This document shows positions 32,763 to 40,390 of a DNA stretch of 64,000 nt, one piece after another. The position numbers were made by a program, and so were the translations under genes. The notes below the pieces were generated by a model, which saw only the letters and a list, made by a program, of their open reading frames with translations, was not told the DNA's origin and searched no databases. This DNA is from a virus. The DNA is taken from the IMG/VR virus record IMGVR_UViG_3300021959_000011, positions 62,001 through 126,000 of that record; one strand, 5' to 3'. The stretch's first letter is position 1. Each line of letters starts with the position of its first letter.

Positions 32763-32951
32763 TTTTTTCTTCCATGCAATTTCAAAACCTTCTTCATAAT
32801 CAGACAGGGGAGCTCCATTGCTTCCATCAATCCATAATCTTTTAAAATATCCATTATAACAATCTAATGCAGTCTGATCACTTTCTGCGATATGTCCTTT
32901 GACAATCCAGAATATTCTATATGCTTCCTTTAAATCAGTTATGCAAATCAC
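32727..32951 (-). CDS. Hypothetical protein
   Basis: 74 residues, aromatic and acidic (AYRIFWIVKGHIAESDQTAL). Overlaps the upstream gene by 17 nt and the convergent + gene by 36 nt. Function unknown. Confidence 0.5.
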   Translation of the reverse strand: MICITDLKEAYRIFWIVKGHIAESDQTALDCYNGYFKRLWIDGSNGAPLSDYEEGFEIAWKKKLKADEFCLRAF

Positions 32952-33132
32952 TATCTCTACCTAACCCCTTGACTCTCACAATTGTTCGCGGAAGAATTTC
33001 ACAATTCTCTCCGCGATTTTCTATAGCGATAGTTTCATAACAATCTTCGTAGGAAGGCAACCCTTCATGGATACACTCTCCATGAAGGTAAATATCAAAA
33101 ACTACAGAATTTTTTTGAATTATTTTTTGCAA
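32935..33132 (-). CDS. Small hypothetical protein
   Basis: 65 residues, beta-rich, with four cysteines (HGECIHEGL, EDCYET, GENCEI). Overlaps neighbours at both ends, so part of a coupled set. Function unknown. Confidence 0.5.
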   Translation of the reverse strand: MQKIIQKNSVVFDIYLHGECIHEGLPSYEDCYETIAIENRGENCEILPRTIVRVKGLGRDSDLHN

Positions 33133-33365
33133 TCACACCCACCAGATGAACACTCACACTTTCTCATAAAAAAATGTATGACTGCCATGGAGAACCACAT
33201 CCAAGTCATTTCTCCAATACCAAAAATATCTGCGCTATGTGGATGATGTATATTCTCCATATGGCCATGTGACATATCACAATAAAGGAAATATGATCCT
33301 AGAGCGCCCAAGATGAGAGCCGCTTGTGCATTTGTAATTCGGAAATTTTTCATTCGTTTTAACAT
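33120..33365 (-). CDS. Membrane protein with His-rich loop and Cys-rich tail
   Basis: 81 residues. Two TMs (about 15-29 and 50-67) separated by a loop with HGHMENIHHPHSAD; cytoplasmic-type tail KCECSSGGCDCKK. The His and Cys clusters suggest metal binding, possibly copper or zinc handling. No family recognised. Confidence 0.5.
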   Translation of the reverse strand: MLKRMKNFRITNAQAALILGALGSYFLYCDMSHGHMENIHHPHSADIFGIGEMTWMWFSMAVIHFFMRKCECSSGGCDCKK

Positions 33366-33562
33366 TCGATATCCTTTCTAGATATTTCGATATTATTTAG
33401 GTTTCGGATATATTTTCTGGCAAAAAAAAAATTTTTCGAAAGTGTTTCTGAGGCGATTGAAGAACTTCTAGGGCCACTCTATAGACCGACCTAACCGAAA
33501 ATATGGAACCAACTTAATAAAGTCTTCACCAGTTTTGGGGGAGGGGGTCTTGAAGGATCAAA
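33366..33562. other. Gene-free stretch
   Basis: About 200 bp with no ORF above tiny size. Contains a 9-A run (33423-33431) and a G-rich track at 33536-33547. I see no consensus promoter for the 33365 gene here. Confidence 0.4.
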
Positions 33563-33606
33563 AAAAGGTCACAGTGGAATGAATGAGCAAACCAGAGCGA
33601 CCTTTT
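33563..33606 (-). terminator. Probable terminator of tRNA-Arg/ncRNA unit
   Basis: 8-bp stem AAAAGGTC (rc of 33599-33606) with GACCTTTT (rc of 33563-33570), 28-nt loop, followed by a T run on the minus strand. The large loop makes it less certain. Confidence 0.5.
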
Positions 33607-33776
33607 AGATACGAAGGTAAAGGAGAAAATCCTTCGTTGTTATATGGGAGGCCCTATACCTGTCGCTGGTTAATGCAGGCATTTACTCCTCGACTATGAT
33701 CGACCTCCAACCATAATCCAGCCAATTTTTATTATAAGGTGATAGAGATAAATTGGCGAAACTCTCTATCATATCT
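33607..33776 (-). ncRNA. Candidate structured RNA downstream of tRNA-Arg
   Basis: No ORF between tRNA-Arg and the terminator. Contains a perfect GATAGAGA/TCTCTATC hairpin (33741-33770), a CGAAGG/CCTTCG hairpin (33612-33636), and GGAGG/CCTCC and CCTG/CAGG pairings between. Could be the trailer of the tRNA transcript or a separate regulatory RNA. No family recognised. Confidence 0.4.
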
Positions 33777-33853
33777 TGGCGACCTCTATAGGACTCGAAC
33801 CTATAACCTACGGCTTAGAAGGCCGTTGCTCTATCCAGTTGAGCTAAGAGGCC
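33777..33853 (-). tRNA. tRNA-Arg (UCU), CCA encoded
   Basis: 77 nt. Acceptor GGCCTCT/AGAGGTC (one G-U pair), anticodon loop CTTCTAA reading UCU, T loop TTCGAGT, encoded CCA. Reads AGA codons, frequent in AT-rich phage genes. Confidence 0.95.
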
Positions 33854-33858
33854 TTATC

Positions 33859-34239
33859 TTATACTTGTTGATAAGGTTTGTTCCAATCCCCAACTGAGAT
33901 ATCCATGTAATATGCAGTGTCGAAATAATCAATCATGGCATCAGAGTTATCATACCAACCACGACCCACACCTTTTACCAAAGGCGCAGTTTTCACAATC
34001 TCAACAACTTTATCGAAGAAACTTGCATGGTCTCCATAATTGTGAGTATGATATTGGTTGATTTGACAATAACCTTCATCACCACGAAAATGTTCAGAGA
34101 AATCTGTAGGACCAGACTTGATGGTAACACCTACAGAGTGACCACCAGATGACTTTCGAACACTCCATTTAAATTTTGGAAATGTTTCTTTGAGCATCTC
34201 ACGAATCGATTTCACTTCATTTGCACTAATATAAGCCAT
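33859..34239 (-). CDS. LPD29-like phage protein
   Basis: 126 residues. MAYISANEVKSIREMLKETF start, KFKWSVRKSSGGHSVGVTI middle, and a C-terminal WYDNSDAMIDYFDTAYYMDI, the pattern I associate with the large-polyvalent-protein domain LPD29. Function unknown. Ends 5 bp before tRNA-Arg, so co-transcribed from 34273-34301. Confidence 0.65.
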   Translation of the reverse strand: MAYISANEVKSIREMLKETFPKFKWSVRKSSGGHSVGVTIKSGPTDFSEHFRGDEGYCQINQYHTHNYGDHASFFDKVVEIVKTAPLVKGVGRGWYDNSDAMIDYFDTAYYMDISVGDWNKPYQQV

Positions 34240-34253
34240 TACTGATTCCTTTT

Positions 34254-34278
34254 CTCTCTTGATTACATATACATTATA
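34254..34278 (-). repeat. Shared promoter-leader module, copy A
   Basis: 25 bp spanning the -10 box and GTATATGTAATCAAGAGAG. Identical at 36400-36424 and nearly so at 42510-42534. Confidence 0.8.
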
Positions 34279-34301
34279 GGATATTCACAGAGGAATGTCA
34301 A
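34273..34301 (-). promoter_or_regulatory. Early promoter TTGACA-17-TATAAT
   Basis: -35 at 34296-34301, -10 at 34273-34278, full consensus. The TGA stop of the upstream gene lies inside the -35. Confidence 0.88.
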
Positions 34302-34501
34302 GCGGATTCTGAAAATAAATTCGGAAATTCCTCGAATAATTCTGTACCATCACGTAACACCATCTTACCTCCAGATGTTTGTATGGTGGCTTGTAGATCG
34401 GTTCCGTACTTACAACGAACGTCAATGATCTCTCCAAGTCCTGGCACCATTACACCAGTACATCCAGAACCCCATAGATTGTTCATAAATTCATTCAACA
34501 T
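34298..34501 (-). CDS. Small hypothetical protein
   Basis: 67 residues; VPGLGEIIDVRCKYGTDLQA and TSGGKMVLRDG suggest a small beta barrel. Shares one base with the upstream gene; its stop is embedded in the next promoter. Function unknown. Confidence 0.5.
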   Translation of the reverse strand: MLNEFMNNLWGSGCTGVMVPGLGEIIDVRCKYGTDLQATIQTSGGKMVLRDGTELFEEFPNLFSESA

Positions 34502-34803
34502 TATTCAAACTCCCGAAGTAAACGCATCATATCTTCATCTTTAAATGTACCATGTGTACACCACTGACGAAAGGCAACACAGGCATGTCCAGTTTCAATA
34601 CAAGGCTGTGTGATAATCTCTATCTGTTCACCTTTTTTGTTCTCAATAAACTTTGATACACAAGTCTGAGCAAGAGGACAATTCAAACATGGTTCCTCTC
34701 GTTCGTTCGTAGGACCAAGATTGACTTCAAGCTCTTCTGAATTCCAACCTTTATATCCTCGTCCATTTAAAGACTCAGCATCTGTCCAAATCATTTCACT
34801 CAT
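34501..34803 (-). CDS. WhiB-like cysteine cluster protein
   Basis: 100 residues starting MSEMIW after a GAGGTGATTCG leader; the longer GTG start is less likely. Cysteines in EPCLNCPLAQTC, PCIETGHACVAFR and WCTHG give a WhiB-like/iron-sulphur or zinc arrangement. Could be a small regulator. Metal and role not shown. Confidence 0.6.
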   Translation of the reverse strand: MSEMIWTDAESLNGRGYKGWNSEELEVNLGPTNEREEPCLNCPLAQTCVSKFIENKKGEQIEIITQPCIETGHACVAFRQWCTHGTFKDEDMMRLLREFE

Positions 34804-34833
34804 ATTTCGAATCACCTCTATCAGTTCATGTAT

Positions 34834-34862
34834 ATCTTAACAAGCCTCTAAGGAATTGTCAA
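34834..34862 (-). promoter_or_regulatory. Early promoter TTGACA-17-TAAGAT
   Basis: -35 at 34857-34862, -10 at 34834-34839. Drives the cysteine-cluster gene. Confidence 0.7.
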
Positions 34863-34920
34863 GCATTATCTAAGAATATCTAAGAATCTTCCAAATCATT
34901 ATCAACCCTCAACACCGACC

Positions 34921-34949
34921 ATAATACCCCATGTCAAGGTATTTGTCAA
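34921..34949 (-). promoter_or_regulatory. Early promoter TTGACA-17-TATTAT
   Basis: -35 at 34944-34949, -10 at 34921-34926. Tandem with the promoter at 34834-34862. A second TTGACA lies inside its spacer. Confidence 0.7.
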
Positions 34950-35131
34950 GCGTTATTTGCGTTTTTTTAAAGTTTTTTTCTGCGAATCATGGCGGCTCCT
35001 CCGAATCACTTCGGCGAATCACCCTGCGGCATTAATTTAACACTCAAAATTTGTTTTCTGCAGCGGATTCCCAAACTTTCCCACATTATCCCATATAATT
35101 CCACTACCATTTCCATTGGAAATTAGAGTAT
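34950..35131. other. Gene-free stretch with GATTCG repeats
   Basis: About 180 bp. Minus strand has three GATTCGC/GATTCGG copies and a CCGAA-GTGA-TTCGG hairpin (35000-35013), then GGAGGAGCCGCC before a 7-codon ORF (MIRRKKL). Perhaps a leader or an attenuator; no clear gene. Confidence 0.4.
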
Positions 35132-35437
35132 TTATAAACGTTTTTTAGGTGGTTTTGGACTTTGATACCCTGGCAGATACTTTCTACCCTCTACACCAAG
35201 TGGATCATAATTATGAAAGTGTTGACCCCTATTGCGTAGAGTATTCCAACTTGTCTCTATATCGGCCTTCTTCTCCATAAACTCTTTCACCGTCATATCA
35301 TATTGTTTAAAATATTTCTTATAATATTTGTATTCTTCCCATAGGCTACGACCTAATATCTTCTTCATATCTTTCTGATATGTTCGACGTTCAAGTTTAC
35401 CGTCTGCATTAATCTGCATGTTACCAATGATTCGCAT
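35132..35437 (-). CDS. Basic hypothetical protein
   Basis: 101 residues, helical and Lys/Tyr-rich (EEYKYYKKYFKQYDMTVKEF), basic C-terminus ending PPKKRL. An alternative start at the seventh codon is possible. Overlaps the upstream gene by 17 nt. Function unknown. Confidence 0.5.
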   Translation of the reverse strand: MRIIGNMQINADGKLERRTYQKDMKKILGRSLWEEYKYYKKYFKQYDMTVKEFMEKKADIETSWNTLRNRGQHFHNYDPLGVEGRKYLPGYQSPKPPKKRL

Positions 35438-35690
35438 TTGAATAATACTTTCTATATAACTCCGATATCTTATCTAACTCTGGATGTTTGTGTATCCATT
35501 GTCCTGTAGATGCATCAAAATGTTTTCTAAAAAAATTATCTATTTTCTTATTACCTGTACTCTTTAATACATCTACTAACTTACATTGTTCATCGAAATC
35601 CGCATCGGACATAATACTATCATTCTTTACCTCATATGCATATGCGGCTACTGATAGTTTAATTCTTCTACGGATTTCTTCGTTTATCAC
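35421..35690 (-). CDS. Conserved phage protein with ligase-N-terminus-like helix
   Basis: About 89 residues from a GTG start that overlaps the upstream stop (GTGTGA); an ATG at 35738 would overlap the neighbour by 50 nt. INEEIRRRIKLSVAAYAYEV, then SIMSDADFDEQCKLV, like the YY/SDxEYD N-terminal helix pair of NAD-dependent DNA ligases, and HFDASTGQWIHKHPEL. Known to me only as a marine-phage hypothetical. Confidence 0.6.
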   Translation of the reverse strand: MINEEIRRRIKLSVAAYAYEVKNDSIMSDADFDEQCKLVDVLKSTGNKKIDNFFRKHFDASTGQWIHKHPELDKISELYRKYYSNANHW

Positions 35691-36001
35691 ACTAGGAGAC
35701 CTTTTAAGAAGGCTTTTCCTTCTGATGTGATTGACCAATATGCTTGATCGGGATGATTTTGTCTTGCATATGCCTCGTTTGAATCCATATTCAAATCCAT
35801 GACTGTATGTTCAAGATAACCTTGCTTTTTCAGCCATCCTTGATCACTTCGAAGGACAGGCAGTCGTACCATTTCTTCTTTTGTGAATGTATGTTCATCA
35901 ACGAAAACATGGTACAGATTAGATGTTCGAATTGGACTATGTTTGTTATATGTTTTCATTAATTTGGTGACTTGTGATTTCTTTATTGGATTGATTGCCA
36001 T
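35687..36001 (-). CDS. Winged-helix-like hypothetical protein
   Basis: 104 residues starting MAINPIKKSQVTKLMKTYNK, an ATG overlapping the upstream stop (TAATG). The layout with LRSDQGWLKKQGYLE and AYWSITSEGKAFL resembles a winged-helix DNA-binding fold. Possible regulator. Confidence 0.55.
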   Translation of the reverse strand: MAINPIKKSQVTKLMKTYNKHSPIRTSNLYHVFVDEHTFTKEEMVRLPVLRSDQGWLKKQGYLEHTVMDLNMDSNEAYARQNHPDQAYWSITSEGKAFLKGLLV

Positions 36002-36213
36002 TAGTGTAGTACCTCCTCTGTAACTATGATACGGCGTCCAAGGTTGTGCATCATGCATTCTTCGGTGTATGTTTTCATCGCACCGTCATCATACATGACA
36101 GTAATCAAAACGGTTTCATCGGCGTCTTCGTGGATTGAAGTGATTTCACCTTGTGCAACATAGTCACGATAGCGGCGTATCACACCCATTCCTGTTTCAA
36201 ACAATTCTGACAT
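36001..36213 (-). CDS. Small beta-rich hypothetical protein
   Basis: 70 residues from MSELFETG; AAGGAGAT lies 9 nt upstream. YVAQGEITSIHEDADETVLI and TYTEECMMHNLGRR suggest an SH3-like fold. Coupled at both ends. Function unknown. Confidence 0.5.
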   Translation of the reverse strand: MSELFETGMGVIRRYRDYVAQGEITSIHEDADETVLITVMYDDGAMKTYTEECMMHNLGRRIIVTEEVLH

Positions 36214-36214
36214 A

Positions 36215-36385
36215 TTAAAGATCTCCTTCATTGGCTTCTACGAAATTGGTGGCGATTGCGACTTCCATCATGAAAGTCTCTTGCGACATCTCAGACAAAT
36301 CTAAGTGACAAATGGCAGCATAGATACGTGATGCATAGTCTTGTGAACACAACAACAGGTCTTTGATTTGATTTTCGTAGTACAT
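36215..36385 (-). CDS. 56-aa helical protein
   Basis: MYYENQIKDLLLCSQDYASR start, fully helical, acidic. First gene behind the strong promoter at 36419-36447. Stop lies 1 bp from the next start region and contains its ribosome site. Function unknown. Confidence 0.55.
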   Translation of the reverse strand: MYYENQIKDLLLCSQDYASRIYAAICHLDLSEMSQETFMMEVAIATNFVEANEGDL

Positions 36386-36399
36386 TTTCGAATCACTTT

Positions 36400-36424
36400 C
36401 TCTCTTGATTACATATACATTATA
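36400..36424 (-). repeat. Shared promoter-leader module, copy B
   Basis: Identical over 25 bp to 34254-34278; followed in the transcript by AGTGATTCGAAA before the start codon. Confidence 0.8.
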
Positions 36425-36447
36425 GTATAACCGTATATGACTGTCAA
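36419..36447 (-). promoter_or_regulatory. Early promoter TTGACA-17-TATAAT
   Basis: -35 at 36442-36447, -10 at 36419-36424, full consensus. The upstream gene's TGA stop lies in the -35. Confidence 0.88.
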
Positions 36448-36623
36448 GCCTTTTCGGAAAGTTTTTTCCACACAGATCCCCACATCACTACGGGCGATTT
36501 GTATTTCTTTCGATTTGAACGGCGAAACATCTTACGATAAGGCACAAACATCAACTGTGGTTTCTTTGTTTCCTCATAGAGAGGCCCACTAGTGATTGGT
36601 TTGTATCTTGTCGTGATTGCCAT
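36444..36623 (-). CDS. 59-aa very basic protein
   Basis: MAITTRYKPITSGPLYEETK start, RKMFRRSNRKKYKS middle; pI clearly high. Stop within the -35 of the next promoter. May bind nucleic acid. Function unknown. Confidence 0.55.
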   Translation of the reverse strand: MAITTRYKPITSGPLYEETKKPQLMFVPYRKMFRRSNRKKYKSPVVMWGSVWKKLSEKA

Positions 36624-36630
36624 TTTCTTC

Positions 36631-37233
36631 CTATCGTGGAGCTGCTTTGATTGAGTCTACCACATCAATGATGTAGCAACTATACTCATCACTGAGAGTT
36701 TCCCATACATTGTCATTGAAGAATTCTTCGGATTCCTCATCTAACCACGCCTCTTCATCAAAACTATACCTGTCTTTGAGGTCATCATGAACTTGTTGAC
36801 ACCTCTCAATGATTTCTTCATATTCATCTTGACAGCCATCTACAACTTCTTCTCCCTCGTAGATAGAATATCCAGCAAAGTTGAGTCCTTCATCTTCATA
36901 TGTGATCGATGTGATATCTTTTGCACCAGCAATCTCAGTCAGCAACTTTTCTAGCCCGCGCTCAGGGGCATCCCATGCGGAGTAACCATAGAACCCATCA
37001 TCGTCATACTCTTGTATGTAGCACCACTTAGGCCCTATCTCTGATGTTGTCCAACTGTATTGCCTTACATCATCAAGACTGAGATCTTCATTTGTAAACA
37101 GATCACCAAACCAATATTCACCATCAGATGATTCATCGTTGTGTAGTTTTTGAGTAATCTGTCGCCATTTCTCTTTCATCAATGTAGAATTGTCTTCATC
37201 GAATTGTACAGAAAAACTTACATGATTAGCCAT
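36631..37233 (-). CDS. Acidic protein, Api92/DUF1281-like
   Basis: 200 residues from MANHVSFSVQF, the start that fits the upstream stop (GGCTAA overlap region). Acidic throughout (WLDEESEEFFNDNVWE). The start and PKWCYIQEYDDDGFYGYSAWDAPE recall ferredoxin-like Api92/DUF1281 phage proteins. Possible DNA mimic because of strong acidity. Function unknown. Confidence 0.55.
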   Translation of the reverse strand: MANHVSFSVQFDEDNSTLMKEKWRQITQKLHNDESSDGEYWFGDLFTNEDLSLDDVRQYSWTTSEIGPKWCYIQEYDDDGFYGYSAWDAPERGLEKLLTEIAGAKDITSITYEDEGLNFAGYSIYEGEEVVDGCQDEYEEIIERCQQVHDDLKDRYSFDEEAWLDEESEEFFNDNVWETLSDEYSCYIIDVVDSIKAAPR

Positions 37234-37471
37234 TTTCTTCCTCCCAAGTTTCACTTTCCCACCAGTTTATCAAATTGGAATATCCAATAGATAGTAATCC
37301 GTCATATCCATCACGGAAATTTTCAAGTTCTTTGATTTCTTCTTCTGTAAAATCAGTAATCTCATCGTGTCCAAAGAATTCAAAAACCTGTTCGTGTACG
37401 AGATCGGATATTTGTTGTTCAATCCAATCCTCAGATTTGTGCATTCTTGGAAAATCATATTCTTCACTCAT
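37226..37471 (-). CDS. Small acidic hypothetical protein
   Basis: 81 residues, acidic helical (DEITDFTEEEIKELENFRDG). Overlaps the next gene by 8 nt and the upstream gene by 4 nt. Function unknown. Confidence 0.5.
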   Translation of the reverse strand: MSEEYDFPRMHKSEDWIEQQISDLVHEQVFEFFGHDEITDFTEEEIKELENFRDGYDGLLSIGYSNLINWWESETWEEENG

Positions 37472-37905
37472 TTTTTTGTGACCTTTCTATCTTCACTTTT
37501 TAAAACTACATTCGATATGTCTACATCAATGCCTTTGATCTCTTTAATTAAATATGCCGTAAACCCTAAATCGATATGCGGCTGTTTATCTCCATAATTT
37601 GCAGACTCAAAACAGTTATACTCTGCACACACTTTTGGTCTGTTTTGCCAAATAGTACACTGTCTATCTTCAAGATTACCACATGCAACGTGATATCCAT
37701 CCCAATCTTCTACTAACTTGATTGGAATTTCTTCGTCATATTTTAGTTTAATCTTATCAGGAGTATTCTCATCAAAATGTTGTAGCCAGTCCTCTTTCAC
37801 TCTATAGAAAAAACAACAACGGCCACAATGTGTGCAAATTTCACTATCAACTAACTCTGATGGCAAATTGTTGATCTTTTCTCCATAATATAATTCACTC
37901 ATCAA
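37468..37905 (-). CDS. YkgJ-type metal-binding cysteine cluster protein
   Basis: 145 residues. CTHCGRCCFFYR (N-terminal), CGNLEDRQCTIWQNRPKVC and YNCF match the YkgJ/UPF0153 zinc- or iron-chelating family. These occur in many bacteria and marine phages; function unsettled. Confidence 0.78.
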   Translation of the reverse strand: MMSELYYGEKINNLPSELVDSEICTHCGRCCFFYRVKEDWLQHFDENTPDKIKLKYDEEIPIKLVEDWDGYHVACGNLEDRQCTIWQNRPKVCAEYNCFESANYGDKQPHIDLGFTAYLIKEIKGIDVDISNVVLKSEDRKVTKK

Positions 37906-38044
37906 TCACTTTGCCTTTCTTTCTAAATCGTTTGTTGTATCTGCGTTTGATCTTTTTTATCTGACCTTTACTCCAATGCACATATTTTCGAGCCTTTGTC
38001 AGAGCATCATATTCATCGCCACCCTTAAATGGTATTCGTTTCAT
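37895..38044 (-). CDS. 49-aa basic conserved phage protein
   Basis: MKRIPFKGGDEYDALTKARK start, then a basic helix (KKIKRRYNKRFRKKGK). I recall near-identical starts in cyanophages. Overlaps both neighbours. Function unknown. Confidence 0.6.
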   Translation of the reverse strand: MKRIPFKGGDEYDALTKARKYVHWSKGQIKKIKRRYNKRFRKKGKVIDE

Positions 38045-38382
38045 CGACGTTTTCCCGTCATTGGGTCTTGTACTTCTTGTTTCGACAAGACTTGATATGC
38101 ACCTTTGTTATATGCAGGACCTATCACATAATCTGATGTTACCTCGTGCCGAGCCTTTCTTGGAGCAACAGTAGGTATTACATCAGATGTAGGTAATGAT
38201 GGTCTATCTGATTTCAGATTTGGTAATGCATGTTTATAATTTGACTTACCAGTGACACCCATTTTCTTGAGAAACTTTTCATGACGTATCTGGGCCTCTC
38301 TATCCTTTGCAGTGAGACCTTTCTGTTTACGTTTCTTTGTGTTCGTAGTGGTGTAATACACTGGCGTCAAATGCATACTCAT
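38041..38382 (-). CDS. Conserved basic phage protein
   Basis: 113 residues from MSMHLTPVYYTTTNT, with KKRKQKGLTAKDREAQ and a C-terminal PAYNKGAYQVLSKQEVQDP. The MSMHL start is familiar from marine T4-like phages. The longer frame overlaps the neighbour. Function unknown. Confidence 0.6.
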   Translation of the reverse strand: MSMHLTPVYYTTTNTKKRKQKGLTAKDREAQIRHEKFLKKMGVTGKSNYKHALPNLKSDRPSLPTSDVIPTVAPRKARHEVTSDYVIGPAYNKGAYQVLSKQEVQDPMTGKRR

Positions 38383-38882
38383 GAATAGATGACTCCCTCC
38401 GACAATGGAATTTCTTTCACTTGATCCCAAACCTTTTTCATTTTAAAAAACTTATCGATTGTAGGAATGTGTTCGAATACTGATTTCTCCAGACACATAC
38501 ACTTATTCTGTGATTTGTTCAGATATACCATAAAGAATGGTCGATCGGCAAAGAATTTTTCTTTCCTACCAAGAAAATGAATGTGTTTGTAGTATGATGG
38601 CCATGTTTCATCCCATTGCGACCATCTTTCCAACTCTACATCTGCAACAACTTTACCATTTTCATTCAATATAGACATGTCCACTTTGTATGGACCAAAG
38701 TGTTTATCCACAAATCGATAGTTTGCAGTACCATCTGGTAAAAATTTACGAAGGTAATCTTTTAAGTCTTCGTTTGACCTTACAATGCGTTTAAATGCCG
38801 CTGCATCTAACTCGTCATCATATGAATCTTTTCGGTTGGAATAACTACCCCATCGAGCCTTGTCTGCATTAGTTACTTGCAT
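38379..38882 (-). CDS. Restriction-nuclease-fold candidate
   Basis: 167 residues. YKVDMSILNENGKVVADVEL followed by ERW places D, then E-x-E on adjacent strands, as in some PD-(D/E)XK proteins. FFMVYLNKSQNKCMCLEKS could be the next core strand. Weak evidence; otherwise a conserved hypothetical. Confidence 0.5.
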   Translation of the reverse strand: MQVTNADKARWGSYSNRKDSYDDELDAAAFKRIVRSNEDLKDYLRKFLPDGTANYRFVDKHFGPYKVDMSILNENGKVVADVELERWSQWDETWPSYYKHIHFLGRKEKFFADRPFFMVYLNKSQNKCMCLEKSVFEHIPTIDKFFKMKKVWDQVKEIPLSEGVIYS

Positions 38883-39192
38883 CTACTTTCCCTTCTGAAA
38901 TAAAATATAGTTTTTTCATAATACTTTCTACATCAGGTTCTGTCATGTATGGCATTACATCATCATCACCAGACATAATGCCAGGCAATCTCACAAATTT
39001 ATCTGTCTCTGCATCTATCACTGCAATTTCATACATTCCAGTTTTACCGAAATGTATTACTGACAAGATATATTGACCAAATGTCATTCTTGCTCTGGAC
39101 ATGACCTTTGCTGTATCTCCAAGCACATTGGCAAGTTCTTGTTGTTCTTGATCAACCATGAAAGTCAAATCATCAAAGTTCAACATCATCAT
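38869..39192 (-). CDS. Hypothetical protein
   Basis: 107 residues (start could be the third Met). FGQYILSVIHFGKTGMYEIA is a clear beta meander. Overlaps neighbours at both ends. Function unknown. Confidence 0.5.
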   Translation of the reverse strand: MMMLNFDDLTFMVDQEQQELANVLGDTAKVMSRARMTFGQYILSVIHFGKTGMYEIAVIDAETDKFVRLPGIMSGDDDVMPYMTEPDVESIMKKLYFISEGKVDASN

Positions 39193-39328
39193 CCCTCACT
39201 ATAAAGGTTACTTTTACTAAATTTTCTTTAGGTGCCTTCTTGATATAAAATTCAAGACCAGACTTTGCAAGAATTTGTCTCAATTGAGATAAGGTAGGAT
39301 CGTTTGACCTAACTATTGCTGAGTTCAT
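39173..39328 (-). CDS. 51-aa small protein
   Basis: Starts MNSAIVRSNDPTLSQLRQIL inside the upstream gene's end; small alpha/beta ending VTFIVRDDDVEL. Function unknown. Confidence 0.45.
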   Translation of the reverse strand: MNSAIVRSNDPTLSQLRQILAKSGLEFYIKKAPKENLVKVTFIVRDDDVEL

Positions 39329-39494
39329 CAGAAAGATCCCTCTGCATATTCTGTTCCATATAATTTGCAACAGTTTTATAGTTATCGGCCATAAGAGATA
39401 GTTCAGTTAAGATATCATTTCGGTCTTTACCGAAATTCTCACTACGCCTAATGAGACCTTCTAACTGTTTTGCGAATTCCCAATATTCTAGCAT
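39309..39494 (-). CDS. Small helical protein
   Basis: 61 residues, helical (YWEFAKQLEGLIRRSENFGK). First gene behind the promoter at 39522-39550, heading the run down to 34950. Function unknown. Confidence 0.5.
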   Translation of the reverse strand: MLEYWEFAKQLEGLIRRSENFGKDRNDILTELSLMADNYKTVANYMEQNMQRDLSDELSNS

Positions 39495-39521
39495 GAATCA
39501 CTCCTTACATTATGTACTACC

Positions 39522-39550
39522 ATAGTACCAGAAAATTTAGGTTATGTCAA
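39522..39550 (-). promoter_or_regulatory. Early promoter TTGACA-17-TACTAT
   Basis: -35 at 39545-39550, -10 at 39522-39527. Confidence 0.75.
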
Positions 39551-39640
39551 TGAATTTTTTTATATTAATTGAACCAATGTGTACAATCGTCACATGGATC
39601 ATCCCACTTGTGCGGAATTTCGTCCAATTAGTCTCCCTTG

Positions 39641-39910
39641 TTATTCTTCTTCGCGCATTTTACGCAGCATGTAATCGTAGTATCCTTCACGGACACCACA
39701 CACATCTTCGCGAAATTTGTATGCATCATCAGAATTTTCAAATGAATAACTATTTATATCCCAATCAGTTTGTCTAGATAATTTCCATTGCCATGATTCA
39801 AGATTCTCTTTACACCATGCCTCGGCTTTGTTACGTAGACCATCTTCAACATTTACTTTTGTGCCGGGCAACCACTTTGCCCTGTATTGTGCAATATCTA
39901 ACGGTTTCAT
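39641..39910 (-). CDS. Hypothetical protein
   Basis: 89 residues, Trp-rich (AWCKENLESWQWKLSRQTDW) with a SFENSDDAYKFREDV segment. ATGA overlap with the upstream gene. Function unknown. Confidence 0.5.
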   Translation of the reverse strand: MKPLDIAQYRAKWLPGTKVNVEDGLRNKAEAWCKENLESWQWKLSRQTDWDINSYSFENSDDAYKFREDVCGVREGYYDYMLRKMREEE

Positions 39911-40164
39911 GTCGTATTAATCCCTATCTCCTCTAGTAGTTCCTTTGCTATGAATGTTTGGTTTTCCATCTTTTCAATCTCTACATCAATTACTGATAAC
40001 TTTAACATTTCACAAAGAGTCTCTACTTTTTGTTTCTGTTTTGTTGGTAAACAATGTTTCCATAACTCCAATTCTTCTTGACTATCCATCACCCACATTA
40101 TATCTAATAATGCACATGACTCAGGGTCGAGCCCATCAATTGAGAGTTTTATTGGATCTTGCAT
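39907..40164 (-). CDS. Hypothetical protein
   Basis: 85 residues, mostly helical, with LWKHCLPTKQKQKVETLCEM. Overlaps glutaredoxin by 29 nt. Function unknown. Confidence 0.5.
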   Translation of the reverse strand: MQDPIKLSIDGLDPESCALLDIMWVMDSQEELELWKHCLPTKQKQKVETLCEMLKLSVIDVEIEKMENQTFIAKELLEEIGINTT

Positions 40165-40390
40165 TCACTGTCTCCTCGAATTCTTGATATCCACCTACAT
40201 GACTGCCATCCACTAAGATTTGTGGTACAGTCCTAACATCGGGAAAGATTTTAATAAACTCATCCCTAATATTCACATCTTCTAATTTTTTGTATGTTAC
40301 ATCATAATGCATGTTTGATGCGAGAGTCAATGCTTTTTCACACCAAATACAATTTTCTTTTCCGTAAATGATTACTTTGTTAATCGCCAT
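40136..40390 (-). CDS. Glutaredoxin
   Basis: 84 residues from MAINKVIIYG. Active site CIWC (C14, C17) instead of the usual CPYC, cis-proline TVPQIL, and GGYQEF near the end: a complete class I glutaredoxin fold. Likely reduces ribonucleotide reductase, whose probable C-terminus with a CxxxxC pair is at the window's end. Confidence 0.85.
   Translation of the reverse strand: MAINKVIIYGKENCIWCEKALTLASNMHYDVTYKKLEDVNIRDEFIKIFPDVRTVPQILVDGSHVGGYQEFEETVNARSNKTLN

Noticed and set aside
34985-35010. 7-codon ORF MIRRKKL behind a perfect GGAGGA site
   Set aside because: Too short to call a gene; mentioned only in the gene-free stretch.
39575-39640. 20-codon ORF with TTG start (CDDCTHW motif)
   Set aside because: Has a GGAG site and a CxxC, but is too short and uses a rare start; cannot be supported alone.
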